Of a stretch of DNA of 64,000 nt, positions 13,101 to 25,896 are shown in pieces (within the stretch, counting starts at the first letter, position 1; each line of letters starts with the position of its first letter). The notes beneath the pieces were generated by a model. It did no database searches and was not told where the DNA came from. It worked only from the letters and a program-made list of their open reading frames with translations. Source of the DNA: Azolla caroliniana (taxonomy: Eukaryota > Polypodiophyta). The stretch is taken from positions 434,001-498,000 of the forward strand of contig JBHGNT010000010.1 of assembly GCA_043228905.1 (NCBI GenBank), read 5' to 3'. A program made the position numbers and the translations under genes.

Positions 13101-16100
13101 TTTGGTAATTTCTTCATGTCTCTCGACCTGAGTTTCAAAATATTGATTTTTTAATTCCATATCTTAGGTAGCGTTGTTAGCTTCGAATCGCAAGTTTGAA
13201 CACAAAAATCCGAGATCACACGAGCCAGGTATGAACATTTTAAATTAGTCACGGGCTCTTCTCTACTCCTTTTTCTAACTTGCCAATTTCTTCATGTCTC
13301 TCGACCTGAGTTTCAAAATCTTGATTTTTTAATTCCATATCTTAGGTAGCGTTGTGAGCTTCGAATCGCAAGTTTGAACACAAAAATCCGAGATCACACG
13401 AGCCAGGTATGAACATTTTAATTTACTCACGGGCTCTTCTCAACTCCCTCTTCTAACTCGCGAATTTCTACATGTCTCTCGACCTAAGTGTCAAAATATT
13501 GATTTTTTAATTCCATATCTTAGGTAGCGTTGTTAGCTTCGAATCGCATGTTTGAACACAAAAATCCGATATCACATGGGCCAGCTATGAACATTTTAAT
13601 TTACTCACGGGCTCTTCTCAACTCCCTCCTCAAATTTGGTAATTTCTTCATGTCTCTCGACCTGAGTTTCAAAATATTGATTTTTTAATTCCATATCTTA
13701 GGTAGCGTTGTTAGCTTCGAATCGCAAGTTTGAACACAAAAATCCGAGATCACACGAGCCAGGTATGAACATTTTAAATTAGTCACGGGCTCTTCTCAAC
13801 TCCTTCTTCTAACTTGCCAATTTCTTCATGTCTCTCGACCTGAGTTTCAAAATCTTGATTTTTTAATTCCATATCATAGTTAGTGTTTTTAGCTTCGATT
13901 CGCATGTTTGAACACAAAAATCCGATATCACATGGGCCACGTATGACCATTTTAATTTACTCACGGGCTCTTCTCAACTCCCTCTTCTAACTTGCCAATT
14001 TCTTCATGTCTCTCGACCTGAGTTTCACAATCTTGATTTTTTAATCCATATCATAGGTAGCATTGTTAGCTTCGAAACGCATGTTTGAACAGAAAAATCC
14101 GATATCACATGGGCCTGGTATGAACATTTTAATTTACTCACGGGCTCTTCTCAACTCCCTCTTCTAACTTGCCAATTTCTTCATGTCTCTCGACCTGAGT
14201 TTCAAAATCTTGATTTTTTAATTCCATATCATAGCTAGTGTTGTTAGCTTCGATTCGCATCTTTGAACACAAAAATCTGGTATCACACGAGCCAGGTATG
14301 AACATTTTAATTTACTCACGGGCTCTTCTCAACTCCCTCCTCAAATTTGGTAATTTCTTCATGTCTCTCGACCTGAGTTTCAAAATCTTGATTTTTTAAT
14401 TCCATATCTTAGGTAGCGTTGTTAGCTTTGATTCGCATGTTTGAACACAAAAATCCGGGATCACACGAGCGAGGTATGAACATTTTAATTTACTCACGCG
14501 CTCTTCTCAACTCCCTCGTCAAATTTGGTAATTTCTTCATGTCTCTCGACCTGAGTTTCAAAATCTTGATTTTTTAATTCTATATCATAGCTAGTGTTGT
14601 TAGCTTCGATTCGCATCTTTGAACACAAAAATCTGGTATCACAGGAGCCAGGTATGAAAATTTTAAATTAGTCACGGGCTCTTCTCAACTCCCTCCTCAA
14701 ATTTGGTAATTTCTTCATGTCTCTCGCCCTGAGTTTCAAAATCTTGATTTTTTAATTCCATATCTTAGGTAGCGTTGTTAGCTTCGAATCGCAAGTTTGA
14801 ACACAAAAATCCGAGATCACACGAGCCAGGTATGAACATTTTAATTTACTCACGGGCTCTTCTCAACTCCCTCTTCTAACTTGCCAATTTCTTCATGTCT
14901 CTCGACCTGAGTTTCAAAATCCTAATTTTTTAATTCCATATCATAGGTAGCGTTGTTAGCTTCGATTCGCATGTTTGAACACAGAAATCCGGGATCACAC
15001 GAGCGAGGTATGAACATTTTAAATTAGTCACGGGCTCTTCTCAACTCCCTCCTCAAATTTGGTAATTTCTTCATGTCGCTCGACCTGAGTTTCAAAATCT
15101 TGATTTTTTAATTCCATATCATAGGTAGCGTTGTTAGCTTCGAATCGCATGTTTGAACACAAAAATCCGATATCACATGGGCCAGGTATGAACATTTTAA
15201 TTTACTCACGGGCTCTTCTCAACTCCTTCTTCTAACTTGCCAATTTCTTCATGTCTCTCGACCTGAGTTTCAAAATCTTGATTTTTTAATTCCATATCTT
15301 AGGTAGCGTTGTGAGCTTCGAATCGCAAGTTTGAACACAAAAATCCGAGATCACACGAGCCAGGTATGAACATTTTAATTTACTCACGGGCTCTTCTCAA
15401 CTCCCTCTTCTAACTCGCGAATTTCTACATGTCTCTCGACCTGAGTGTCAAAATCTTGATTTTTTAATTCCATATCATAGGTAGCGTTGTTAGCTTCGAA
15501 TCGCATGTTTGAACACAAAAATCCGATATCACATGGGCCAGGTATGAACATTTTAATTTACTCACGGGCTCTTCTCAACTCCTTCTTCTAACTTGCCAAT
15601 TTCTTCATGTCTCTCGACCTGAGTTTCAAAATCTTGATTTTTTAATTCCATATCTTAGGTAGCGTTGTGAGCTTCGAATCGCAAGTTTGAACACAAAAAT
15701 CCGAGATCACACGAGCCAGGTATGAACATTTTAATTTACTCACGGGCTCTTCTCAACTCCCTCTTCTAACTCGCGAATTTCTACATGTCTCTCGACCTGA
15801 GTGTCAAAATCTTGATTTTTTAATTCCATATCTTAGGTAGCGTTGTTAGCTTCGAATCGCATGTTTGAACACAAAAATCCGATATCACATGGGCCAGCTA
15901 TGAACATTTTAATTTACTCACGGGTTCTTCTCAACTCCCTCCTCAAATTTGGTAATTTCTTCATGTCTCTCGACCTGAGTTTCAAAATATTGATTTTTTA
16001 ATTCCATATCTTAGGTAGCGTTGTTAGCTTCGAATCGCAAGTTTGAACACAAAAATCCGAGATCACACGAGCCAGGTATGAACATTTTAAATTAGTCACG

Positions 16101-17400
16101 GGCTCTTCTAAACTCCTTCTTCTAACTTGCCAATTTCTTCATGTCTCTCGACCTGAGTTTCAAAATCTTGATTTTTTAATTCCATATCATAGTTAGTGTT
16201 TTTAGCTTCAATTCGCATGTTTGAACACAAAAATCCGATATCACATGGGCCACGTATGACCATTTTAATTTACTCACGGGCTCTTCTCAACTCCCTCTTC
16301 TAACTTGCCAATTTCTTCATGTCTCTCGACCTGAGTTTCACAATCTTGATTTTTTAATCCATATCATAGGTAGCATTGTTAGCTTCGAATCGCATGTTTG
16401 AACAGAAAAATCCGATATCACATGGGCCTGGTATGAACATTTTAATTTACTCACGGGCTCTTCTCAACTCCCTCTTCTAACTTGCCAATTTCTTCATGTC
16501 TCTCGACCTGAGTTTCAAAATCTTGATTTTTTAATTCCATATCATAGCTAGTGTTGTTAGCTTCGATTCGCATCTTTGAACACAAAAATCTGGTATCACA
16601 CGAGCCAGGTATGAACATTTTAATTTACTCACGGGCTCTTCTCAACTCCCTCCTCAAATTTGGTAATTTCTTCATGTCTCTCGACCTGAGTTTCAAAATC
16701 TTGATTTTTTAATTTCATATCATAGGTAGCGTTGTTAGCTTTGATTCGCATGTTTGAACACAAAAATCCGGGATCACACGAGCCAGGTATGAACATTTTA
16801 ATTTACTCACGCGCTCTTCTCAACTGCCTCGTCAAATTTGGTAATTTCTTCATGTCTCTCGACCTGAGTTTCAAAATCTTGATTTTTTAATTCTATATCA
16901 TAGCTAGTGTTGTTAGCTTCGATTCGCATCTTTGAACACAAAAATCTGGTATCACAGGAGCCAGGTATGAAAATATTAAATTAGTCACGGGCTCTTCTCA
17001 ACTCCCTCCTCAAATTTGGTAATTTCTTCATGTCTCTCGCCCTGAGTTTCAAAATCTTGATTTTTTAATTCCATATCTTAGGTAGCGTTGTTAGCTTCGA
17101 ATCGCAAGTTTGAACACAAAAATCCGAGATCAGACGAGCCAGGTATGAACATTTTAATTTACTCACGGGCTCTTCTCAACACCCTCTTCTAACTTGCCAA
17201 TTTCTTCATGTCTCTCGACCTGAGTTTCAAAATCCTAATTTTTTAATTCCATATCATAGGTAGCGTTGTTAGCTTCGATTCGCATGTTTGAACACAGAAA
17301 TCCGGGATCACACGACCGAGGTATAAACATTTTAAATTAGTCACGGGCTCTTCTCAACTCCCTCCTCAAATTTGGTAATTTCTTCATGTCGCTCGACCTG
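7020..17400 (+). repeat. Higher-order repeat with successively shorter copies (about 3.7, 3.2 and 2.3 kb)
   Basis: Two adjacent rare monomers, one with GGGCCACGTATGACCATT and the next with CATGGGCCTGGTATG, mark the start of each copy. The first occurs at 7022, 10731, 13934 and 16247; the second at 7200, 10908, 14111 and 16424. The intervals are about 3709, 3203 and 2313 bp, near 21, 18 and 13 monomers after small indels. A third mark, ATCACAGGAGCCAGG, appears at about 8441, 11438, 14641 and 16954. It lies three monomers after the pair in the last three copies and seven after it in the first. Monomer blocks were therefore lost or gained between copies. Confidence 0.85.
10225..10560 (+). repeat. 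Two adjacent 164-bp monomers with the same 14-bp deletion
   Basis: At 10257-10270 and again at 10421-10434 the sequence reads GGGCTCTTCTAACTCGCC. Normal neighbours have CAACTCCCTCTTCT between CTCTTCT and AACTCGCC. CTTCT flanks the lost 14 bases, so the deletion joined two short direct repeats. The same deletion in consecutive monomers 164 bp apart suggests one deletion followed by duplication of the short monomer. Confidence 0.87.
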
Positions 17401-17449
17401 AGTTTCAAAATCTTGATTTTTTAATTCCATATCATAGGTAGCATTGTTA

Positions 17450-19930
17450 GCTTCGATTCGCATGTTTGAACACAGAAATCCGGGATCACACGAGCGAGGT
17501 ATGAACATTTTAAATTAGTCACGGGCTCTTCTCAACTCCATCCTCAAATTTGGTAATTTCTTCATGTCTCTCGACCTGAGTTTCAAAATCTTGATTTTTT
17601 AATTCCATATCTTAGGTAGCGTTGTGAGCTTCGAATCGCAAGTTTGAACACAAAAATCCGAGATCACACGAGCCAGGTATGAACATTTTAATTTACTCAC
17701 GGGCTCTTCTCAACTCCCTCCTCTAACTCGCCAATTTCTTCATGTCTCTCGACCTGAGTTTCAAAATCTTGATTTTTTAATTCCATATCATAGGTAGCGT
17801 TGTTAGCTTCGAATCGCATGTTTGAACACAAAAATCCGATATCACATGGGCCAGGTATGAACATTTTAATTTACTCACGGGCTCTTCTCAACTCCCTCCT
17901 CAAATTTGGTAATTTCTTCATGTCTCTCGACCTGAGTTTGAAAACCTTGATTTTTTAATTCCATATCATAGGTAGCGTTGTTAGCTTCGAATCGCATGTT
18001 TGAACACAAAAATCCGATATCACATGGGCCAGGTATGAACATTTTAATTTACTCACGCGCTCTTCCCAACTGCCTCGTCAAATTTGGTAATTTCTTCATG
18101 TCTCTCGACCTGAGTTTCAAAATCTTGATTTTTTAATTCTATATCATAGCTAGTGTTGTTAGCGTCAATTCGCATGTTTTAATACAAAAATCAGGGATCA
18201 CACGAGCCAGGTATGAACATTTGAATTTAGTCACACGCTCTTCTAAACTCCTTCCTCAAATTTGGTAATTTCTTCATGTCTCTCGACCTGAGTTTTAAAA
18301 TCTTGATTTTTTAATTCCATATTATAGGTAGCTTTGATTCGCATGTTTGAACACAAAAATCCGGGATTACACGAGCCAGGTATGAACATTTTAATTTACT
18401 CACGCGCTCTTCTCAACTCCCTCGTCAAATTTGGTAATTTCTTCATGTCTCTCGACCTGAGTTTCAAAATCTTGATTTTTAAATTTCATATCATAGATAG
18501 CGTTGTTAGCTTCGAATTGCATGTTTGAACACAAAAATCCGAGATCACACGAGCCAGGTATGAACATTTTAATTTACTCACGGGCTCTTCTCAACGCCCT
18601 CTTCTAACTTGCCAATTTCTTCATGTCTCTCGACCTGAGTTTCAAAATCTTGATTTTTTAATTCCATATCTTAGGTAGCGTTGTTAGCTTCGATTCGCAT
18701 GTTTGAACACAGAAATCCGGGATCACACGAGCGAGGTATGAACATTTTAAATTAGTCACGGGCTCTTCTCAACTCCATCCTCAAATTTGGTAATTTCTTC
18801 ATGTCTCTCGACCTGAGTTTCAAAATCTTGATTTTTTAATTCCATATCTTAGGTAGCGTTGTGAGCTTCGAATCGCAAGTTTGAACACAAAAATCCGAGA
18901 TCACACGAGCCAGGTATGAACATTTTAATTTACTCACGGGCTCTTCTCAACTCCCTCCTCTAACTCGCCAATTTCTTCATGTCTCTCGACCTGAGTTTCA
19001 AAATCTTGATTTTTAAATTCCATATCATAGGTAGCGTTGTTAGCTTCGAATCGCATGTTTGAACACAAAAATCCGATATCACATGGGCCAGGTATGAACA
19101 TTTTAATTTACTCACGGGCTCTTCTCAACTCCCTCCTCAAATTTGGTAATTTCTTCATGTCTCTCGACCTGAGTTTGAAAACCTTGATTTTTTAATTCCA
19201 TATCATAGGTAGCGTTGTTAGCTTCGAATCGCATGTTTGAACACAAAAATCCGATATCACATGGGCCAGGTATGAACATTTTAATTTACTCACGCGCTCT
19301 TCTCAACTGCCTCGTCAAATTTGGTAATTTCTTCATGTCTCTCGACCTGAGTTTCAAAATCTTGATTTTTTAATTCTATATCATAGCTAGTGTTGTTAGC
19401 GTCAATTCGCATGTTTTAATACAAAAATCAGGGATCACACGAGCCAGGTATGAACATTTGAATTTAGTCACACGCTCTTCTAAACTCCTTCCTCAAATTT
19501 GGTAATTTCTTCATGTCTCTCGACCTGAGTTTTAAAATCTTGATTTTTTAATTCCATATTATAGGTAGCTTTGATTCGCATGTTTAATTCCATATTATAG
19601 GTAGCTTTTAATTTACTCACGCGCTCTTCTCAACTCCCTCGTCAAATTTGGTAATTTCTTCATGTCTCTCGACCTGAGTTTCAAAATCTTGATTTTTAAA
19701 TTTCATATCATAGATAGCGTTGTTAGCTTCGAATTGCATGTTTGAACACAAAAATCCGAGATCACACGAGCCAGGTATGAACATTTTAATTTACTCACGG
19801 GCTCTTCTCAACGCCCTCTTCTAACTTGCCAATTTCTTCATGTCTCTCGACCTGAGTTTCAAAATCTTGATTTTTTAATTCCATATCTTAGGTAGCGTTG
19901 TTAGCTTCGATTCGCATGTTTGAACACAGA
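17450..19930 (+). repeat. Seven-monomer block duplicated at 1237 bp
   Basis: Rare marks recur 1237 bp apart: CAACTCCATCCTC (17535 and 18772), GAGTTTGAAAACCTTG (near 17934 and 19171) and TTAGCGTCAATTCGCATG (18160 and 19397). The offset is seven monomers minus 9 bp, because each unit contains a 9-bp deletion at ATAGGTAGCTTTGATTCG (18326 in copy one). The same set appears a third time from about 21.6 kb. Confidence 0.88.
19545..19625 (+). repeat. Local template-switch-like scar inside a monomer
   Basis: In the two sister copies (about 18308-18392 and 22293-22377) GCATGTTT is followed by 42 bases, from GAACAC to AACATT, before TTAATTTACTCACGCGC. Here those 42 bases are replaced by 22 bases, AATTCCATATTATAGGTAGC plus TT. 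This is an exact second copy of sequence a few tens of bases upstream (19551-19572). The replacement makes this copy 20 bp shorter than its sisters, and the later marks are shifted by exactly that amount (offset 2748 before, 2768 after). Confidence 0.9.
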
Positions 19931-20639
19931 AATCCGGGATCACACGAGCGAGGTATGAACATTTTAAATTAGTCACGGGCTCTTCTCAACTCCCTCCTCA
20001 AATTTGGTAATTTCTTCATGTCTCTCGACCTGAGTTTCAAAATCTTGATTTTTTAATTCCATATCATAGGTAGCGTTGTTAGCTTCGATTCGCAGGTTTG
20101 AACACAAAAATCCAGGATCACACGAGCCATGTATGAACATTTTAATTTACTCACGGGCTCTTCTCAACTCCCTCCTCAAATTTGGTAATTTCTTCATGTC
20201 TCTCGACTTGAGTTTCAAAATCTTGATTTTTTCATTCCCTATCCAAGCTAGTGTTGTTAGCTTCGAATCGCATGTTTGAACACAAAAATCCGATATCACA
20301 TGGGCCAGGTATGAACATTTTAATTTACTCACAGGCTCTTCTCAACTCCCTCTTCTAACTTGCCAATTTCTTCATGTCTCTCAACCTGAGTTTCAAAATC
20401 TTGATTTTTTAATTCCATATCATAGAGCTTCGATACGCATGTTTAAACACTAAAATCCGAGATCACACTAGCCAGGTATGAACATTTTAATTTACTCACG
20501 CGCTCTTCTCAACTCCCTCGTCAAATTTGGTAATTTCTTCATGTCTCTCGACCTGAGTTTCAAAATCTTGATTTTTTAATTCCATATCATAGGTAGCGTC
20601 GTTAGCTTCGATTCGCATGTTTGAACACAGAAATCCGGG

Positions 20640-20780
20640 ATCACACGAGCCAGGTATGAACATTTTAATTTATTCACGCGCTCTTCTCAACTCCCTCCTC
20701 AAATTTGGTAATTTCTTCATGTCTCTCGAATCGCATGTTTGAACACAAAAATCCGGCATCACACGAGCCAGGTATGAACA
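20640..20780 (+). repeat. Short 118-bp monomer with a 60-bp deletion
   Basis: At 20721-20740 the sequence reads GTCTCTCGAATCGCATG. The 60 bases that normally run from CCTGAGTTTC to TTAGCTTCGA are missing. TCGA occurs at both ends of the missing stretch (CTCTCGACC and CTTCGAATC), so this is a four-base microhomology deletion. Confidence 0.9.
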
Positions 20781-21242
20781 TTTTAAATTAGTCACGGGCT
20801 CTTCTCAACTCCCTCCTCAAATTTGGTAATTTCTTCATGTCTCTCGACCTGAGTGTCAAAATCTTGATTTTTTAATTCCATATCTTAGGTAGCGTTATTA
20901 GCTTCGAATCGCAAGTTTAAACACAAAAATCCGAAATCACACGAGCTAGGTATGAACATTTTAAATTAGTCACGGGCTCTTCTCAACTCCTTCTTCTCAC
21001 TTGCCAATTTCTTCATGTCTCTCGACCTGAGTTTCAAAATCTTGATTTTTTAATTTCATATCATAGATAGCGTTGTTAGCTTCGAATTGCATGTTTGAAC
21101 ACAAAAATCCGATATCACATGGGCCACGTATGAACATTTTAATTTACTCACGGGCTCTTCTCAACTCCCTCTTCAAACTTGCCAATTTCTTCATGTCTCT
21201 CGACCTGAGTTTCAAAATCTTGATTTTTTAATTCCATATCAT

Positions 21243-21259
21243 AGCTAGTGTTGTTAGCT
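21243..21259. other. Short dyad AGCTAGTGTTGTTAGCT (representative of one subtype)
   Basis: In monomers with CATAGCTAGTG instead of CATAGGTAGCG, AGCTA and TAGCT form a perfect five-base inverted repeat around a seven-base spacer. The same dyad recurs in many monomers, for example near 26-30 kb and 50-54 kb. The more common GGTAGCG form lacks it. Short dyads are seen in centromere satellites of several taxa, but no function can be claimed from this alone. Confidence 0.6.
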
Positions 21260-21599
21260 TCAAATCGCATGTTTAAACACAAAAATCCGATATCACATGG
21301 GCCAGGTATGAACATTTTAATTTACTCACGGGCTCTTCTCAACTCCCTCTTCTAACTTGCCAATTTCTTCATGTCTCTCGACCTGAGTTTCAAAATCTTG
21401 ATTTTTTAATACCATATCATAGCTAGTGTTGTTAGCTTCGATTCGCATCTTTGAACACAAAAATCTGGTATCACACGAGCCAGGTATGAACATTTTAATT
21501 TACTCACGCGCTCTTCTTAACTCCCTCCTCAAATTTGATAATTTCTTCATGTCTCTCGACCTGAGTTTCAAAATCTTGATTTTTTAATTCCATATCTTA

Positions 21600-22990
21600 G
21601 GTAGCGTTGTGAGCTTCGAATCGCAAGTTTGAACACAAAAATCCGAGATCACACGAGCCAGGTATGAACATTTTAATTTACTCACGGGCTCTTCTCAACT
21701 CCCTCCTCTAACTCGCCAATTTCTTCATGTCTCTCGACCTGAGTTTCAAAATCTTGATTTTTTAATTCCATATCATAGGTAGCGTTGTTAGCTTCGAATC
21801 GCATGTTTGAACACAAAAATCCGATATCACATGGGCCAGGTATGAACATTTTAATTTACTCACGGGCTCTTCTCAACTCCCTCCTCAAATTTGGTAATTT
21901 CTTCATGTCTCTCGACCTGAGTTTGAAAACCTTGATTTTTTAATTCCATATCATAGGTAGCGTTGTTAGCTTCGAATCGCATGTTTGAACACAAAAATCC
22001 GATATCACATGGGCCAGGTATGAACATTTTAATTTACTCACGCGCTCTTCTCAACTGCCTCGTCAAATTTGGTAATTTCTTCATGTCTCTCGACCTGAGT
22101 TTCAAAATCTTGATTTTTTAATTCTATATCATAGCTAGTGTTGTTAGCGTCAATTCGCATGTTTTAATACAAAAATCAGGGATCACACGAGCCAGGTATG
22201 AACATTTGAATTTAGTCACACGCTCTTCTAAACTCCTTCCTCAAATTTGGTAATTTCTTCATGTCTCTCGACCTGAGTTTTAAAATCTTGATTTTTTAAT
22301 TCCATATTATAGGTAGCTTTGATTCGCATGTTTGAACACAAAAATCCGGGATCACACGAGCCAGGTATGAACATTTTAATTTACTCACGCGCTCTTCTCA
22401 ACTCCCTCGTCAAATTTGGTAATTTCTTCATGTCTCTCGACCTGAGTTTCAAAATCTTGATTTTTAAATTTCATATCATAGATAGCGTTGTTAGCTTCGA
22501 ATTGCATGTTTGAACACAAAAATCCGAGATCACACGAGCCAGGTATGAACATTTTAATTTACTCACGGGCTCTTCTCAACGCCCTCTTCTAACTTGCCAA
22601 TTTCTTCATGTCTCTCGACCTGAGTTTCAAAATCTTGATTTTTTAATTCCATATCTTAGGTAGCGTTGTTAGCTTCGATTCGCATGTTTGAACACAGAAA
22701 TCCGGGATCACACGAGCGAGGTATGAACATTTTAAATTAGTCACGGGCTCTTCTCAACTCCCTCCTCAAATTTGGTAATTTCTTCATGTCTCTCGACCTG
22801 AGTTTCAAAATCTTGATTTTTTAATTCCATATCATAGGTAGCGTTGTTAGCTTCGATTCGCAGGTTTGAACACAAAAATCCAGGATCACACGAGCCATGT
22901 ATGAACATTTTAATTTACTCACGGGCTCTTCTCAACTCCCTCCTCAAATTTGGTAATTTCTTCATGTCTCTCGACCTGAGTTTGAAAATC
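21600..22990 (+). repeat. Third copy of the 17.45-19.93 kb block
   Basis: GAAAACCTTG at 21925, TTAGCGTCAATTCGC at 22145 and the ATAGGTAGCTTTGATTCG junction near 22310 match copy two at an offset of 2748 bp and copy one at 3985 bp. This copy keeps the intact GAACAC-to-AACATT stretch that copy two has lost. The match ends around the CAGGTTTGAACACAAAAATCC monomer near 22.86-22.95 kb. Confidence 0.87.
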
Positions 22991-24599
22991 TTGATTTTTT
23001 AATTCCATATTATAGGTAGCGTTGTTAGCTTCGAATCGCATGTTTGAACACAAAAATCCGATATCACATGGGCCAGGTATGAACATTTTAATTTACTCAC
23101 GGGCTCTTCTCAACTCCTTCTTCTAACTTGCCAATTTCTTCATGTCTCTCGACCTGAGTTTCAAAATCTTGATTTTTTAATTTCATATCATAGATAGCGT
23201 TGTTAGCTTCGAATTGCATGTTTGAACACAAAAATCCGATATCACATGGGCCAGGTATGAACATTTTAATTTACTCACAGGCTCTTCTCAACTCCCTCTT
23301 CTAACTTGCCAATTTCTTCATGTCTCTCGACCTGAGTTTCAAAATCTTGATTTTTTAATTCCATATCATATAGCTTCGATACGCATGTTTAAACACTAAA
23401 ATCACACGAGCCCGGTATGAACATTGTAATTTAGTCACGCGCTCTTCTTAACTCCCTCCTCGAATTTGGTACTTTCTTCATGTCTCGTGACCTGAGTTTC
23501 AAAATCATGATTTTTTAATTCTATATCATAGCTAGTGTTGTTAGCTTCAATTCGCATGTTTTAACACAAAAATCCGGGATCACACGAGCCAGGTATGAAC
23601 ATTTGAATTTAGTCAGGCGCTCTTCTAAACTCCCTCCTCAAATTTGGTAATTTCTTCATGTCTCTCGACCTGAGTTTTAAAATCTTGATTTTTTAATTCC
23701 ATATCATAGGTAGCGTTGTTAGCTTCGATTCGCAGGTTTGAACACTGAAATCCAGGATCACACGAGCCATGTATGAACATTTTAATTTACTCACGGGCTC
23801 TTCTCAACTCCCTCCTCAAATTTGGTATTTTCTTCATGTCTCTCGACTTGAGTTTCAAAATCTTGATTTTTTCATTCCCTATCTTAGGTAGCGTTGTTAG
23901 CTTCGAATAGCAAGTTTGAACACAAAAAACCGAGATCACACGAGCCAGGTATGAACATTTTAATTTACTCACGCGCTCTTCTCAACTCCCTCGTCAAATT
24001 TGGTAATTTCTTCATGTCTCTCGACCTGAGTTTCAAAATCTCGATTTTTTAATTCCATATTATAGGTAGCGTTGTTAGCTTCGATTCGCATCTTTGAACA
24101 CTAAAATCCTAGATCACATGGGCCAGGTATGAACATGTTAATTTACTCACGGGCTCTTCTCAACTCCCTCTTCTAACTTGGTAATTTCTTCATGTCTCTC
24201 GACTTGAGTTTCAAAATCTTGATTTTTTAATTCCATATCATAGGTAGCGTTGTTAGTTTCGATTCCCATGTTTGAACACAAAAATCCGATATTACACGAG
24301 CCAGGTATGAACATTTTAATTTACTCACGCGCTCTTCTCAACTCCTTCCTCGAATTTGTTAGTTTCTTCATGTCTCTCGACTTGAGTTTCAAAATCTTGA
24401 TTTTTTAATTCCATATCATAGGTAGCGTTGTTAGTTTTGATTCCCATGTTTGAACACAGAAATCCGATATTACACGAGCCAGGTATGAACATTTTAATTT
24501 ACTTACGCGCTCTTCTCAACTCCCTCCTCAAATTTGGTAATTTTTTCATGTCTCTCGACTTGAGTTTCAAAATCTTGATTTTTTAATTCCATATCATAG

Positions 24600-25760
24600 G
24601 TAGCGTTGTTAGCTTCGAATCGCAAGTTTGAACACAAAAAACCGAGATCACACGAGCCAGGTATGAACATTTGAATTTACTCACGCGCTCTTCTCAACTC
24701 CCTCGTCAAATTTGGTAATTTCTTCATGTCTCTCGACCTGAATTTCAAAATCTCGATTTTTTAATTCCATATTATAGGTAGCGTTGTTAGCTTCGATTCG
24801 CATCTTTGAACACTAAAATCCTAGATCACATGGGCCAGGTATGAACATTTTAATTTACTCACGGGCTCTTCTCAACTCACTCTTCTAACTTGGTAATTTG
24901 TTCATGTCTCTCGACCTGAGTTTCGAAATCTTGATTTTTTAATTCCATATCATAGCTAGTGTTGTTAGCTTCCATTCGCATATTTAAACACTAAAATCCG
25001 GGATCACACGAGCCAGGTATGAACATTTTAATTTAATCACGCGCTCTTCTCAACTCCCTCGTCAAATTTGGTAATTTCTTCATGTCTCTCGACCAGAGTT
25101 TCAAACTCTTGATTTTTTAATTCTATATCATAGCTAGTGTTGTTAGCTTCGATTCGCATCTTTGAACACAAAAATCTGGTATCACACGAGCCAGGTATGA
25201 AAATTTTAAATTAGTCACGGGCTCTTCTCAACTCCCTCCTCAAATTTGGTAATTTCTTCATGTCTCTCGACCTGAGTTTCAAAATCTTAATTTTTTAATT
25301 CCATATCATAGCTAGTGTTGTTAGCTTCGATTCGAATGTTTGAACACAGAAATCCGGGATCACATGAGCCAGGTATGAACATTTTAATTTAGTCACACGC
25401 TCTTCTCAACTCCCTCCTCGAATTTGGTAGTTTCTTCATGTCTCTCGACTTGAGTTTCAAAATCTTGATTTTTTAATTCCATATCTTAGGTAACGTTGCT
25501 AGCTTCTAATCGCAAGTTTGAACACCAAAAACCGAGATCACACGAGCCAGGTATGATCATTTTAATTTACTCACGCGCTCTTCTCAACTCCCGCCTCGAA
25601 TTTGGTAGTTTCTTCATGTCTCTCGACTTCAATTTCAAAATCTTGATTTTTTAATTCCATATCATAGGTAGCGTTGTTAGTTTCGATTCCCATGTTTGAA
25701 CACAAAAATCCGATATTACACGAGCCAGGTATGAACATTTTAATTTACTCACGCGCTCTT
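24600..25760 (+). repeat. Block duplicated 10,827 bp away (left copy)
   Basis: The run of monomers containing CGACCAGAGTTTCAAACTC (near 25090), the CGATTCGAATGTTTGAAC monomer and CAACTCCCGCCTCG (near 25585) recurs in the same order at 35427-36587. The mark positions differ by 10,827 bp. A few substitutions separate the copies, for example CCCTCGTC here against CCCTTGTC, and GGTATGATCATT here against GGTATGATTATT. Confidence 0.85.
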
Positions 25761-25896
25761 CTCAACTCCCTCCTCGAATTTGGTAGATTCTTCATGTCTC
25801 TCGACTTGAGTTTCAAAATCTTGATTTTTTCATTCCCTATCTTAGGTAGCGCTATTAGCTTCGAATCGCAAGTTTGAACACAAAAAACCGAGATCA

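Larger units (their letters stand above)
19930..21600 (+). repeat. Satellite segment with several indel monomers
   Basis: About nine monomers in direct orientation. One near 20425 lacks 11 bp (CATAGAGCTTCGATACGC instead of CATAGGTAGCGTTGTTAGC), and one at 20726 is cut to about 118 bp. The first monomer of the CAGGTTTGAACAC / GAGCCATGTATG subtype is at about 20093. No gene is present. Confidence 0.85.
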
